Positions 52,646-60,984 of a DNA stretch of 64,000 nt are shown here, one piece after another (positions within the stretch are counted from its first letter, which is position 1; each line of letters begins with the position of its first letter). The notes under the pieces were generated by a model, which saw only the letters and a program-made list of their open reading frames with translations, had not been told where the DNA came from and ran no database searches. The stretch is from JAXLSZ01 sp046330315. GTDB taxonomy: Bacteria; Actinomycetota; Thermoleophilia; Solirubrobacterales; 70-9. Made by a program: the position numbers and the translations under genes. Where the stretch lies: NCBI GenBank assembly GCA_046330315.1, contig JAXLSZ010000004.1:186001-250000 (forward strand), read 5' to 3'.

Positions 52646-53041
52646 ATGGCCGAGATGAAGCCGGGCGACGAGATTCCGGAGCTGCGGGTGACGCCGGACA
52701 AGTATCTCCCGCACCGCTACGCGGGCGCCTCGGGCGACTTCAACCCGATCCACATCGACCCGGAGTTCGCCAGGGCGGTGGGGCTGCCGGGAAACATCCT
52801 GCACGGCCTCTACATGATGGGGCTCGTGGCCCGCGCCAACACTGAGCCCGCCGGCGGCGACCCGAAGGCGCTGAAGCGCCTCAAGGTCCAGTTCAGGGGC
52901 ATGGGCGCTCCCGAGCAGGAGATCGTCGTCAGCGGCACCGTCCGCGAGGTCGAGGGCGACCGGGTCCTCATCGACACCGAGGCCGCGCAGGGCGAGAACA
53001 AGGTGATTCGCAACGCCGAAGCCGAGCTCGAGCTCGGCTAA
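52646..53041 (+). CDS. MaoC-like dehydratase, catalytic subunit (HadB-like)
   Basis: 131 aa. Hydratase-2 motif YAGASGDFNPIHIDPEFARA contains the Asp and His of the active site; LPGNILHGLYMMGLVAR follows. Would dehydrate 3-hydroxyacyl thioesters in fatty-acid metabolism with the preceding subunit. ATG 52646 is one base after the upstream stop. A family B repeat follows the stop by 4 bp. Confidence 0.85.
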   Translation: MAEMKPGDEIPELRVTPDKYLPHRYAGASGDFNPIHIDPEFARAVGLPGNILHGLYMMGLVARANTEPAGGDPKALKRLKVQFRGMGAPEQEIVVSGTVREVEGDRVLIDTEAAQGENKVIRNAEAELELG

Positions 53042-53045
53042 CCCC

Positions 53046-53096
53046 CGCCGAACTTCAAGAAACAGCTGAATATCGTCGGGAAGTTGAAGCTCGACT
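53046..53096. repeat. 51-bp palindromic repeat, family B, copy 3
   Basis: Starts CGCCGAACTTCAAG and ends AAGTTGAAGCTCGACT; more diverged than copies 1-2 with mismatches in both arms. It directly follows the MaoC stop and a C-run. Confidence 0.8.
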
Positions 53097-53164
53097 GGGG
53101 GGCACCGGCGGTGAAAATTGCCTGTCAGCGGGTGCGACAGGCGCCTTGCAGGAGTTTCCCGACC

Positions 53165-53170
53165 TACCCT
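53165..53170 (+). promoter_or_regulatory. -10 box TACCCT, leaderless membrane-protein gene
   Basis: Ends 6 nt before ATG 53177 and decides that start over the in-frame ATG at 53084, which lies in the repeat. Confidence 0.5.
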
Positions 53171-53176
53171 GAAAAC

Positions 53177-53527
53177 ATGCAAAGGGGGGCGAGTCCGACC
53201 GCGGTGGCTGGGTTTTCTGCCACAACCTGCCTGGTCCTCGCCATCCTGCTGCTCGGGTTCACCGCCGCCGATGGTCTGGCCGGGGACGGGTGCATTGGCA
53301 AGGGCGCCGGGCGGAACTACGACCAGAGCTTCTCCGCCTTCCCGGTCGGCACCAGGTGCGAGTACTTCCAGCCCTACACGGGGAAGACCTCGAGCGGGGT
53401 GGTCGTGCCCTGGGGCCCGATCTCCTGGCTCGTTCCGGCGCTGCTCTTCGGCGCCTTCGCCTTCGCCTTCCTCGGCGTGCTGGGCAGGCTGCTGCACCGG
53501 CCGAGCGGGGTCGGCAGCTACGGCTGA
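53177..53527 (+). CDS. Small membrane protein, unknown
   Basis: 116 aa with two hydrophobic segments (about 12-30 and 80-103) around an external-type loop containing two Cys (GDGCIGKGAG, GTRCEYFQPY). Both termini are expected on the cytoplasmic side. No family recognised. The start is set by TACCCT; the longer frame from 53084 begins inside a family B repeat. Confidence 0.6.
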   Translation: MQRGASPTAVAGFSATTCLVLAILLLGFTAADGLAGDGCIGKGAGRNYDQSFSAFPVGTRCEYFQPYTGKTSSGVVVPWGPISWLVPALLFGAFAFAFLGVLGRLLHRPSGVGSYG

Positions 53528-53559
53528 CGCGGTTCGCAACGCCCAGCGCTGACGCCCCC

Positions 53560-53751
53560 GGCGCCTGCACGGCCCGGAGGCGCGTCCTCTGCACGGCCCG
53601 GAGCCCAGGCGCCTGCACGGCCCGGAGGCGCGTCCTCTGCACGGCCCGGAGCCCAGGCGCCTGCACGGCCCGGAGGCGCGTCCTCTGCACGGCCCGGAGC
53701 CCAGGCGCCTGCACGGCCCGGAGGCGCGTCCTGTGCACGGCCCGGAGCCCC
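53560..53751. repeat. 48-bp tandem repeat array, four copies
   Basis: Three identical 48-bp units and a fourth with two substitutions; each contains TGCACGGCCCGGAG twice. 48 is divisible by 3 and several frames stay open, but no start or RBS supports coding. Together with repeat A5 and a G-tract it fills the gap before hrcA. Confidence 0.92.
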
Positions 53752-53807
53752 GGCGCCCAGGCTGGCGCGAGCGCACGGCCCCGTACCCGCCGGGTTCGGC
53801 CCGACAC

Positions 53808-53853
53808 CGAACGTCCGGGAGTACCCCCCATAGCGACAACTCCGGGACGTTCG
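53808..53853. repeat. 46-bp palindromic repeat, family A, copy 5
   Basis: Arms as in the other copies with one change in the left arm (GTCCGGG for GTCCCGG); loop ACCCCCCATAGCGACA. Followed without gap by a G-quadruplex-type tract. Confidence 0.9.
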
Positions 53854-53890
53854 GGGGGAAACGGGGGGAAACCGGGGGGAGGGGGTGGGG
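53853..53890 (+). other. Strong potential G-quadruplex between repeat A5 and hrcA
   Basis: Five G-runs of 4-6 G (GGGGGG AAAC GGGGGG AAACC GGGGGG A GGGGG T GGGG) with loops of 1-5 nt. Ends 32 bp before the hrcA -10 box, so it could affect hrcA transcription. Confidence 0.65.
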
Positions 53891-53922
53891 AGCATCGCGC
53901 GGTCTCCGGGCCGCGCGGTTTC

Positions 53923-53928
53923 TAGGAT
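53923..53928 (+). promoter_or_regulatory. -10 box TAGGAT, leaderless hrcA
   Basis: Ends 6 nt before ATG 53935. No CIRCE operator was found upstream. Confidence 0.55.
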
Positions 53929-53934
53929 GTAGGG

Positions 53935-54960
53935 ATGCTCAGCGAACGCCAGGAGCTGATCCTGCGGCTGGTCGTCGACGCCCACCTGGAGTCGGGCCGG
54001 CCGGTGCCCTCGAAGTCGATCGCCGAGCGTCGCGACATCGAGTGGGCGCCCTCGACGGTCCGCGCCGAGCTCGCGGCCCTCGAGGCGGCCGGGCTGCTCA
54101 CCCATCCCCACACCTCGGCGGGGCGGGTGCCGAGCGATGCCGGCTACCGCCGCTACGTCGAGTCCCTGGTCGAGGCCGGGCCGCCCTCGACCCGGCCCGG
54201 GATGGATCTGGAGCTCTCACGGCTGCGGCGCGAGGTGGACGAGGCGATGCGCGAGACGACCACCGTCCTGGCAAGGGTCACCGACCTGATGGCGCTGGCG
54301 ACCGCTCCGCCCCTGGAGTCGGCGACGATCCATCGCGTCGAGGTGCTGCGCCTGCAGCCCGAGGTGGCGATGGTGGTGGTGATCACCTCGACGGGGGCGG
54401 TCACCAAACGGGTGTTCAGCTTCGAGGAGCCGCTCGACCCCGGGCTCGTCGAGTGGGCCTCCAGCTACCTCAACGAGTCGCTTGCGGGGATGAGCGTCGG
54501 CGCCCGGATGATCCCCGGCCGCCTCGACGACGCCGAGCTGAGCGAGCGGGAGGCGGCATTCGTCTCGCGCCTGGAGGCCGTTTTCACGAGGCTCGAGCCC
54601 GACGCGCCCGAGTCGCTCTACGTGGACGGCGCCTCGCGCCTGCTCTCCGAGGCCCATTTCGCCGACCTTCCCCGGGTGGACAAGCTGATGACTGCGCTCG
54701 AGGGGCGGGCCAACGTCCTGAGGATGCTCCGCTCGACGCTCGACGAGCGCTCGGTCTTCTTCTGGATCGGCGACGAGAACCCCCAGCCCGAGCTTCGCTC
54801 GGTCAGCGTGGTCGGCGCCAACTACGGCCTCGGCTACCGCAACCTCGGCTCGGTCGGCGTGGTGGGACCCTTGCGGATGGACTACGCGAAGGCGATCGCC
54901 TCGGTGCGCGAGACCGCCCGCGAGCTTTCGCGCTACTTCGAGACGGTCTACGAGCGCTAG
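53935..54960 (+). CDS. hrcA: Heat-inducible transcription repressor HrcA
   Basis: 341 aa. N-terminal winged helix (LSERQELILRLVVDAHLESG, APSTVRAELAALEAAGLL) and C-terminal GAF-like dimerisation domain; LGYRNLGSVGVVGPLRMDYAKAIA is diagnostic. Represses chaperone genes through CIRCE in other bacteria; no CIRCE is visible here. Two bp before dnaJ, in one operon. ATG 53935 follows TAGGAT. Confidence 0.94.
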   Translation: MLSERQELILRLVVDAHLESGRPVPSKSIAERRDIEWAPSTVRAELAALEAAGLLTHPHTSAGRVPSDAGYRRYVESLVEAGPPSTRPGMDLELSRLRREVDEAMRETTTVLARVTDLMALATAPPLESATIHRVEVLRLQPEVAMVVVITSTGAVTKRVFSFEEPLDPGLVEWASSYLNESLAGMSVGARMIPGRLDDAELSEREAAFVSRLEAVFTRLEPDAPESLYVDGASRLLSEAHFADLPRVDKLMTALEGRANVLRMLRSTLDERSVFFWIGDENPQPELRSVSVVGANYGLGYRNLGSVGVVGPLRMDYAKAIASVRETARELSRYFETVYER

Positions 54961-54962
54961 CG

Positions 54963-56075
54963 ATGCCTCGCGACTACTACGAGGTGCTGGGCGTCGAGCG
55001 GGACGCCTCCGAGGCGGAGATCAAGAAGTCCTTCCGCAGGCTGGCCCGCGAGCTCCACCCCGACGTCAACGCCCACGACCCCGACGCGGAGGAGAAGTTC
55101 AAGGAGGCGGCCGAGGCCTACGAGGTGCTCTCCGACGCCGAGCAGCGCCGCACCTACGACGCCTACGGGCACGAGGGGCTGCGCTCCGGCGGCTGGGCCC
55201 CGCGCAGCGAGGGGTTCGGCTCCATCGAGGACCTCTTCCAGGCGTTCTTCGGCGCCGGCGAGGGGTTCGGCTTCGGCGGCGGGCCGGCGGACGGGGGAGA
55301 CATCGGGACCTCCGTCGAGGTGACGCTCGACGAGGTGCTCGCCGGGGTCCGCCGCGAGGTCTGCTTCGAGGCCGTGAGCTCGTGCGAGCGCTGCAGGGGC
55401 AACGGCGCCCAGCCGGGCACTCCGATACGCGCCTGCGAGCGCTGCGGCGGCAACGGTCAGCTGCGCCAGGTGACTCGCACCGCCTTCGGCAACATGGTCC
55501 GGGCGGTCGTCTGCGACGCCTGCGGCGGCGACGGGCGCGTCGCCGACACCCCCTGCGAGGAGTGCGACGGGAGCGGGCGCACCGTCGGGACCAGGAGGTG
55601 GGAGGTGGACATCCCGGCCGGGATCAGCGACGGCCAGCGCGTGCGGATCAGCGGAGCGGGGCACGCCGGGGAGCCGGGCGGTCGCCCGGGCGACCTCTAC
55701 GTCGAGGTCAGGGTGGCCCCGGACGGGCGCTTCCAGCGGGACGGCCAGGACCTGATCAGCGTCCTGGACATCCCGGCCACGGCGGCGATGCTGGGCACCA
55801 CCGTCACGGTGCCGACCCTCGACGGCGATCGGGAGGTCGAGGCGGAGGCCGGCACCCAGCCCGGGTCGGAGGCCGTCCTCCGCGGCCTGGGCCTGCCCCG
55901 GCTGGGCGGCGGGCGGCGCGGCAACCTCCGGGTGGTCTTCAGGGTGATCGTGCCCGGTAGCCTCAGCGAGGAGCAGCGCGAGCTGGCGAGCCGGCTCGAC
56001 GAGACCATCACCCCCGAGAACCTCGAGCCCGGCCGTCAGGGGCTTTTCTCGAGGGTCCGCCGGGCCTTCGGCTGA
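54963..56075 (+). CDS. dnaJ: Chaperone protein DnaJ
   Basis: 370 aa. J domain with HPD (LARELHPDVN), a Gly/Phe-rich region (FFGAGEGFGFGGG), four zinc repeats CERCRGNG, CERCGGNG, CDACGGDG, CEECDGSG and the C-terminal substrate-binding domains. Co-chaperone of DnaK; dnaK and grpE are not in this window. ATG 54963, directly after hrcA. Confidence 0.96.
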   Translation: MPRDYYEVLGVERDASEAEIKKSFRRLARELHPDVNAHDPDAEEKFKEAAEAYEVLSDAEQRRTYDAYGHEGLRSGGWAPRSEGFGSIEDLFQAFFGAGEGFGFGGGPADGGDIGTSVEVTLDEVLAGVRREVCFEAVSSCERCRGNGAQPGTPIRACERCGGNGQLRQVTRTAFGNMVRAVVCDACGGDGRVADTPCEECDGSGRTVGTRRWEVDIPAGISDGQRVRISGAGHAGEPGGRPGDLYVEVRVAPDGRFQRDGQDLISVLDIPATAAMLGTTVTVPTLDGDREVEAEAGTQPGSEAVLRGLGLPRLGGGRRGNLRVVFRVIVPGSLSEEQRELASRLDETITPENLEPGRQGLFSRVRRAFG

Positions 56076-56091
56076 GGGGGGCGGTGCCGGG

Positions 56092-56912
56092 GTGATCAGG
56101 CTGGCCGTCAGGTGCCGGACCGAGCAGGCCGAGGCGGTCCTGGCCGAGCTCACGGTGCTCGCGCCCAACGGGGTCGAGGAGGACCGCGGGCCCGGCTACG
56201 TCGAGTACGCGATCTACGGCGGCGAGGGCGAGCTTCCCGACCTGGGCTCCGTCGAGGCCGCCGCCGGCCCGGGTCTCGTCGAGGTCTCCTCGACGGAGAT
56301 CCCCGACGACTGGGCCGATCGCTGGAAGGACTTCCACAAGCCGATCCTGGTCGCCGGGCGACTCTGGCTTCGGCCCTCCTGGGAGGCTCCGCGGCCAGGA
56401 GCCGTGGACGTCGTGATCGACCCGGGCCGCGCCTTCGGCACCGGGGCGCACCCGACCACGCGGCTCTGCCTGGAGGCGCTCTCCGACCTGGAACGCCGCG
56501 GCGGGGCAGGGGCGGTCTCAGCGACCTCGGTACGGGCTCCGGCGTGCTGGCGATCGCTGCGGCCCGGCTCGGCTGGGCCCCGGTGCGCTGCTACGACCAC
56601 GAGACCGCTGCGCTGGAGGCCTGCGAGGCCAACGCGGCCGCCAACGGCGTCGCCGTGCAGACCACGCCGGTCAACCTCAGGGAGGGGCTGCCGCCGCTGG
56701 AGCCCACGGTGCTCGCCAACCTCACCGCGCCGCTGCTCCGCATCGTCGCCGCGGAGCTGGCCGGCCGGGAGGCGCCCGCCGCGCTCGTCTGCTCGGGGCT
56801 CCTGGTCGGCGAGACCGACGGGGTCGCCGAGGCCATGGCCGGCGCCGGGCTGGTCGAGCGCGAGCGCCACCGCTCAGGCGAATGGGCGGCGATATGGTTC
56901 GGCCCGCCATGA
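56092..56912 (+). pseudogene. prmA: Ribosomal protein L11 methyltransferase PrmA, frameshifted
   Basis: The N-terminal half (from GTG 56092: RLAVRCRTEQAEAVLAEL, DDWADRWKDFHKPILVAGRLWLRP, AFGTGAHPTTRLCLEAL) is in one frame. The rest (DLGTGSGVLAIAAARLG, CEANAAANGV, LANLTAPLLR, SGLLVGETDGV) continues in another. The break is at about 56515-56520, where GCGGTCTCAGC would read V-L-S-D if one C were restored (GTCCTC). No slippery heptamer is seen, so a deletion or an assembly error is more likely than programmed frameshifting. Otherwise complete, and its position after dnaJ is typical. Confidence 0.85.
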
Positions 56913-57409
56913 CCCTGCCGCTTGCCCTGACGGGCTATGAGTTCTCCCTCTTCCTGCACATCACCGCCGTGATGGTCGGGTTTGGCGCGACCTTCGCCGA
57001 GTCGCTCCTCTTCCCGGTGGCGATGCGCATGAACCCCCGGCACCTGCCCTACGTCCACGAGGCGCAGCTGGCGATCAACCGCTACTTCGCGACTCCCGCG
57101 CTGGTCGTCGTGATCGCCACCGGCCTCTACCAGGTCAGCGAGGGAAACTGGGACTTCGGCTCCTTCTGGATCAGCGCCTCGTTCCTCGGAGTGATCGTGA
57201 TCGGCGGCCTGCTCGGCGCGTACTTCATCCCGGCCGACCGGCGCCTCGGGCCGATGGTCGCGGCGGAGATCGAGGCCGCCGGGGCGGGCGAGGTCGTCCT
57301 CTCCGAGGAATACCAGCGGGAGGCGCGTCGCGAGGGCATCGTCGGCACCGTCGTCGGCGTCCTGCTCGTCGTGATCGTCTACCTGATGGTGGCCAAGCCT
57401 GGGGCCTGA
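56909..57409 (+). CDS. DUF2269-like integral membrane protein
   Basis: 166 aa with about four hydrophobic segments; starts LTGYEFSLFLHITAVMVGFGATFAE, with a His in the first segment, and has RYFATPALVVVIATGLYQV. It resembles small predicted membrane proteins of the DUF2269 type; function unknown. ATG 56909 overlaps the prmA stop (ATGA), so coupled translation depends on the prmA frame being read. Confidence 0.6.
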   Translation: MTLPLALTGYEFSLFLHITAVMVGFGATFAESLLFPVAMRMNPRHLPYVHEAQLAINRYFATPALVVVIATGLYQVSEGNWDFGSFWISASFLGVIVIGGLLGAYFIPADRRLGPMVAAEIEAAGAGEVVLSEEYQREARREGIVGTVVGVLLVVIVYLMVAKPGA

Positions 57410-57440
57410 TCCCCTGAGCGCGAAGGCCCCCGCGAGGGAG

Positions 57441-58274
57441 TTGCCGATCGCCGTCTTCGACTCGGGCGTGGGCGGGCTCACCGTCCTCCACGAGTGCCTG
57501 GTCTCGCTGCCCTCCGAGGACTTCCTCTATCTCGGCGACAGCGCCCACTTCCCCTACGGGATCAAGGGCGTTGAGGAGCTGCGGGGAAGGGTCCGCGAGG
57601 TCAGCTCCCACCTGCTCGAGCGCGGCGCGAAGCTGCTGGTGATCGCCTGCAACTCGGCCACCACGGCCGGCCGGGAGGAGGCGATCGGGCTCGCCGCCGC
57701 GGCCGGCGTCGAGGTGATCACCGTGATCGCCCCGGAAGCGGAGATAGCGGCCGCGATCACCGACAGCGGCCGGGTCGGCGTCCTCGCCACCCCGACCACC
57801 GTCGAGGGGGGCGCCTACCGCCGCGCCCTTCGGTCCCAGGGCCGGCGCCTGGAGGTCACCGAGGTGGCGGCCCCTGACCTGGCCCCGATCATCCAGCACG
57901 GATTTCCCTTCGAGGAGGGGGTGATCGAGACCGTGCGCTCCTACTGCGCCCCCCTGAAGCGCGCCGGCGTGGACACCCTGATCCTCGGTTGCACCCACTA
58001 CCCGCTGGTCGCGCCGATGCTCCAGCGGATCCTGGGGCGCGACGTTCGCCTGGTCACGGCCGGCCACGCCGTCGCCGGCGCCGTGCAGCGCACCCTCGAA
58101 CAGCGGGAGCTGATCAACCCCCGCCGCGACGAGGGCGACTACAGGTTCCTCTGCACCGGCGACGCGGCCGCCTTCACCGAGCTCGGGACGCGGTTCCTGC
58201 AGATGCCGCTCGCCGGCCGCGTCGAGCACGTGGAGCTGGAGCATCGCTCCGGCGGGCCCGGCCCGAGCAACTAG
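57441..58274 (+). CDS. murI: Glutamate racemase
   Basis: 277 aa. Starts PIAVFDSGVGGLTVL; the two catalytic Cys lie in VIACNSATTAG and LILGCTHYPLVAP. Makes D-glutamate for peptidoglycan. TTG 57441 is used; CTG 57414 is also in frame. The TAG stop overlaps the yqeY -10 box. Confidence 0.94.
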   Translation: MPIAVFDSGVGGLTVLHECLVSLPSEDFLYLGDSAHFPYGIKGVEELRGRVREVSSHLLERGAKLLVIACNSATTAGREEAIGLAAAAGVEVITVIAPEAEIAAAITDSGRVGVLATPTTVEGGAYRRALRSQGRRLEVTEVAAPDLAPIIQHGFPFEEGVIETVRSYCAPLKRAGVDTLILGCTHYPLVAPMLQRILGRDVRLVTAGHAVAGAVQRTLEQRELINPRRDEGDYRFLCTGDAAAFTELGTRFLQMPLAGRVEHVELEHRSGGPGPSN

Positions 58275-58277
58275 GCT
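58272..58277 (+). promoter_or_regulatory. -10 box TAGGCT, leaderless yqeY
   Basis: Overlaps the murI stop and ends 6 nt before the ATG. Confidence 0.55.
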
Positions 58278-58283
58278 TTCGGC

Positions 58284-58724
58284 ATGGCATCGAGCGAGAT
58301 CCTGGAGCGGGTGCAGGCCGAAGTCCGCAGCGCCATGAAGGCGGGGGACCGCGACCGCGCGGGGGCGCTGCGGCTGGTCGTGGACGCCCTGCAGCAGGAC
58401 GCCAAGCTGGGCAAGGGCGACGAGGTCGCAGTGCTCCAACGGGAGCGCAAGAAGCGCCTCGAGGCCGCCGAGGCGTTCGCGGAGGGCGGGCGCCCCGAGC
58501 AGGCGGATGCCGAGCGCCACGAGGCCGAGCTGATCGAGGGCTACCTGCCCCGGCAGCTCTCAGACGAGGAGCTGGGCGCGCTCGCCGACGAGGCGATCGC
58601 CGAGGTCGGGGCGACCGAGCGCAGGCAGATGGGGCAGGTGATGGGTGTCCTGATCGGCCGCGTCGCCGGCCGGGCGGACGGCAAGCGGGTCAGCGCGGCG
58701 GTGCAGGAGAGGCTTGGCGCGTAG
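58284..58724 (+). CDS. GatB/YqeY domain protein
   Basis: 146 aa helical protein. MKAGDRDRAGALRLVVDALQQ and QMGQVMGVLIGRVAGRADGKRVSAAVQERL match the YqeY family, related to the tail domain of GatB and thought to bind tRNA. ATG 58284 follows TAGGCT. Overlaps phoH by 11 bases. Confidence 0.9.
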   Translation: MASSEILERVQAEVRSAMKAGDRDRAGALRLVVDALQQDAKLGKGDEVAVLQRERKKRLEAAEAFAEGGRPEQADAERHEAELIEGYLPRQLSDEELGALADEAIAEVGATERRQMGQVMGVLIGRVAGRADGKRVSAAVQERLGA

Positions 58725-59682
58725 GCGGCTGACCCTCGAGAACTCGGTCGCCGCGGAGCTGGCCGGCTCCGAGGACGCGGTGATCCGGGCCCTGCGCGGA
58801 CACCTCGGATGCGAGCTGCACCTGCGCGGGAACGTGCTCACCCTCGACGGCGAATCCGAGGCGGTGCAGACGGCTGCCACCGTCGTGGACGAGATCGTCG
58901 AGCTGATCGAGCAGGGCCACGAGATCGCACCGGGGACGATCGAGGCCGTGACCGGAGCGCTGGACGCGCACCAGAGCCCAGCGGCGATCCTCGAGGACGT
59001 GGTCTGGCGCCACCGCAACACGAAGGTGGCCCCGAAGACGGTCAACCAGAAGCGCTACGTGGACTCGATCCGCAGGCACACGATCACCTTCGGGATCGGC
59101 CCGGCCGGGACCGGCAAGACCTTTCTCGCGGTCGCCATGGCGGCGGCGGCGCTGGCCGAGCGCGAGGTCCAGCGGATCATCCTCACCCGTCCCGCGGTCG
59201 AGGCGGGCGAGCGGCTCGGCTTCCTGCCGGGCGACATCCAGGCCAAGGTGGACCCCTACCTGCGCCCCCTCTTCGACGCTCTCTACGACATGCTCGACCC
59301 CGACCGCGTCAACGGCTACTTCGACCGCGGCGTGATCGAGGTCGCCCCCCTGGCCTTCATGCGCGGCAGGACGCTCAACGACTCCTTCGTGATCCTCGAC
59401 GAGGCCCAGAACACGAGCCCGGAGCAGATGAAGATGTTTCTGACCCGGCTCGGGTTCAACTCGCGGATGGTGGTGACCGGGGACATCACCCAGATAGACC
59501 TGCCCGCCGAGCAGCGCTCCGGGCTGATCGCGGTGCGGGAGATCCTCAGCGACGTCGAGGACATCTCCTTCGTGCACTTCGGCGGAGAGGACGTCGTCCG
59601 GCACAAGCTCGTGCAGCGGATAGTCGCCGCCTACGGCGAGCACGCGGAGCGTCCCGGTCACCCCCGGCCGGAGGAGGCTTGA
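58714..59682 (+). CDS. phoH: PhoH family ATPase (YbeZ-like)
   Basis: 322 aa. N-terminal KH-like region (GCELHLRGNVLTLDGE), P-loop FGIGPAGTGKTFLAVA and Walker B SFVILDEAQNTSPEQMKMFLTRLG. Partner of YbeY in ribosome and RNA quality control. TTG 58714 lies inside yqeY; the stop overlaps the ybeY TTG (TTGA). Confidence 0.93.
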   Translation: MARRRLTLENSVAAELAGSEDAVIRALRGHLGCELHLRGNVLTLDGESEAVQTAATVVDEIVELIEQGHEIAPGTIEAVTGALDAHQSPAAILEDVVWRHRNTKVAPKTVNQKRYVDSIRRHTITFGIGPAGTGKTFLAVAMAAAALAEREVQRIILTRPAVEAGERLGFLPGDIQAKVDPYLRPLFDALYDMLDPDRVNGYFDRGVIEVAPLAFMRGRTLNDSFVILDEAQNTSPEQMKMFLTRLGFNSRMVVTGDITQIDLPAEQRSGLIAVREILSDVEDISFVHFGGEDVVRHKLVQRIVAAYGEHAERPGHPRPEEA

Positions 59683-60065
59683 CCGCAGATCTCGGCGACG
59701 TGCCGGCCGACCTGCGGGCCGCGGTCGGCGCCGCGCTGGCGGCGGCCGGCGTGCGCGACGGGCACCTCGCCGTCGAGCTGGTCGGGGCCGCGAGGATCGC
59801 CGAGCTCAACCGGCTGCACCGGGGCGTGGACGCCCCGACCGACGTCCTCGCCTTTCCGGTGGACGGGGCGGGGGAGACGGCCGGCCCGCGGGAGCTGGGC
59901 GACGTGGTGATCTGCCCCGCGCACTGCGAGGACGTCGTCGAGGCGGCGGTCCACGGGGCCCTGCACCTCTGCGGGTACGACCACCAGACCGACCGCGGCG
60001 AGATGCTCTCGCTGCAGTGCCGGGTGCTGGCCTCGCTGGCGGCGGGCGCGGGGGAGGGGACATGA
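59679..60065 (+). CDS. ybeY: Endoribonuclease YbeY
   Basis: 128 aa, on the short side. Zinc motif HGALHLCGYDHQTDRGEM (H-x3-H-x5-H type) and NRLHRGVDAPTDVLAFPVDG. Acts in 16S rRNA maturation and quality control. TTG 59679 overlaps the phoH stop after GGAGGAGG. Confidence 0.92.
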   Translation: MTADLGDVPADLRAAVGAALAAAGVRDGHLAVELVGAARIAELNRLHRGVDAPTDVLAFPVDGAGETAGPRELGDVVICPAHCEDVVEAAVHGALHLCGYDHQTDRGEMLSLQCRVLASLAAGAGEGT

Positions 60066-60955
60066 CGCGGGCCGGGTTCGTGGGCCTGGCGGGAAGGCCG
60101 AACGCGGGCAAGTCCACCCTGGTCAACGCGATCGTCGGGCGCCGCGTGGCGATCGTCTCCGACCGCCCCCAGACGACTCGCCGGGCGGTCCGGGGCGTCG
60201 CCACCGACACCGAGGCCGGCTGGCAGCTGGTGCTCGTGGACCTGCCGGGCGTGCAGCGTCCCCGGGACGCGCTGACCGAGCGCATGCAGAGGCGGGTCGA
60301 GCGCGAGCTCGCCGGCGCCGACGTGGCCCTGCTCGTCGTCAACGGCGAGGAGGGGGTCGGTCCCGGCGACCGCTTCATCGCCCGGGCGCTGCTGGCGGCG
60401 AACGAGGGCGTGCCGCTGATCTGCGCGGTCAACAAGGTCGACAGGCTCGGCCCCGCCGATACCGTGGTGGCGCTCGAGGACGCGGCCGGCCTCGAGGCGG
60501 TGGGCGAGGTCTTCCCCCTCAGCGCGCGCACCGGCAGCGGGCTCGAGGAGCTGGTCGGGAGGCTCGCCGAGCTGATGCCCGAGAGCCCCTTCCTCTACCC
60601 CCCGCAGGAGCGAAGCGACCAGCCCAGCGACGTCCTGCTCGCGGAGCTGATCCGCGAGCAGGTGCTCAACCGCACCCGGGAGGAGGTTCCCCACTCCGTC
60701 GAGGTCTCGGTCACGGGGATTCAGGAGCGCGACGACGGGCTGGTCGAGGTGAGGGCGGAGATCTGGGCGGACTCGGAGTCCCAGAAGGGGATCCTGATCG
60801 GGGCCGGCGGCCGCAAGGTCGCCGAGATCGGGACCGCCGCGCGCAGGGAGCTGCAGCTCGAGCTGGGCAAGAAGGTGTTCCTCGACCTCCAGGTCCGCGT
60901 GCGCAGGCACTGGCGGCGGGACGCCTCGCTGCTCGACCGGCTCGGCATCGAATAG
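60062..60955 (+). CDS. era: GTPase Era
   Basis: 297 aa. G motifs GLAGRPNAGKSTLVNAI, VDLPGVQRPRDALTERM and NKVDRLG; C-terminal KH domain with IGAGGRKVAEIGTAARRELQ. Binds 16S rRNA in 30S maturation. ATG 60062 overlaps the ybeY stop (ATGA) after GGGGGAGGGG. Confidence 0.96.
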   Translation: MTRAGFVGLAGRPNAGKSTLVNAIVGRRVAIVSDRPQTTRRAVRGVATDTEAGWQLVLVDLPGVQRPRDALTERMQRRVERELAGADVALLVVNGEEGVGPGDRFIARALLAANEGVPLICAVNKVDRLGPADTVVALEDAAGLEAVGEVFPLSARTGSGLEELVGRLAELMPESPFLYPPQERSDQPSDVLLAELIREQVLNRTREEVPHSVEVSVTGIQERDDGLVEVRAEIWADSESQKGILIGAGGRKVAEIGTAARRELQLELGKKVFLDLQVRVRRHWRRDASLLDRLGIE

Positions 60956-60971
60956 CCGGCCGGAGCGCCCC

Positions 60972-60977
60972 TACACT
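60972..60977 (+). promoter_or_regulatory. -10 box TACACT, leaderless hisIE
   Basis: Ends 7 nt before ATG 60985, separating the his/trp group from era. Confidence 0.55.
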
Positions 60978-60984
60978 TGCCCGC

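Noticed and set aside
53560..53751. A CRISPR array
   Set aside because: Units are directly adjacent with no variable spacers and no cas genes nearby; the other short tandem arrays fail the same test.
53700..53935. A CIRCE operator upstream of hrcA
   Set aside because: No TTAGCACTC or GAGTGCTAA half-site is present; only the 46-bp repeat and G-tract.
53518..54111. A repeat protein encoded by the 48-bp array (either strand)
   Set aside because: 48 is a multiple of 3, so frames are open by construction; no start with RBS or -10 box and no conserved domain.
56505..56530. Programmed frameshifting in prmA
   Set aside because: No slippery heptamer or downstream stem adjoins the break; a one-base deletion or assembly error explains it more simply.
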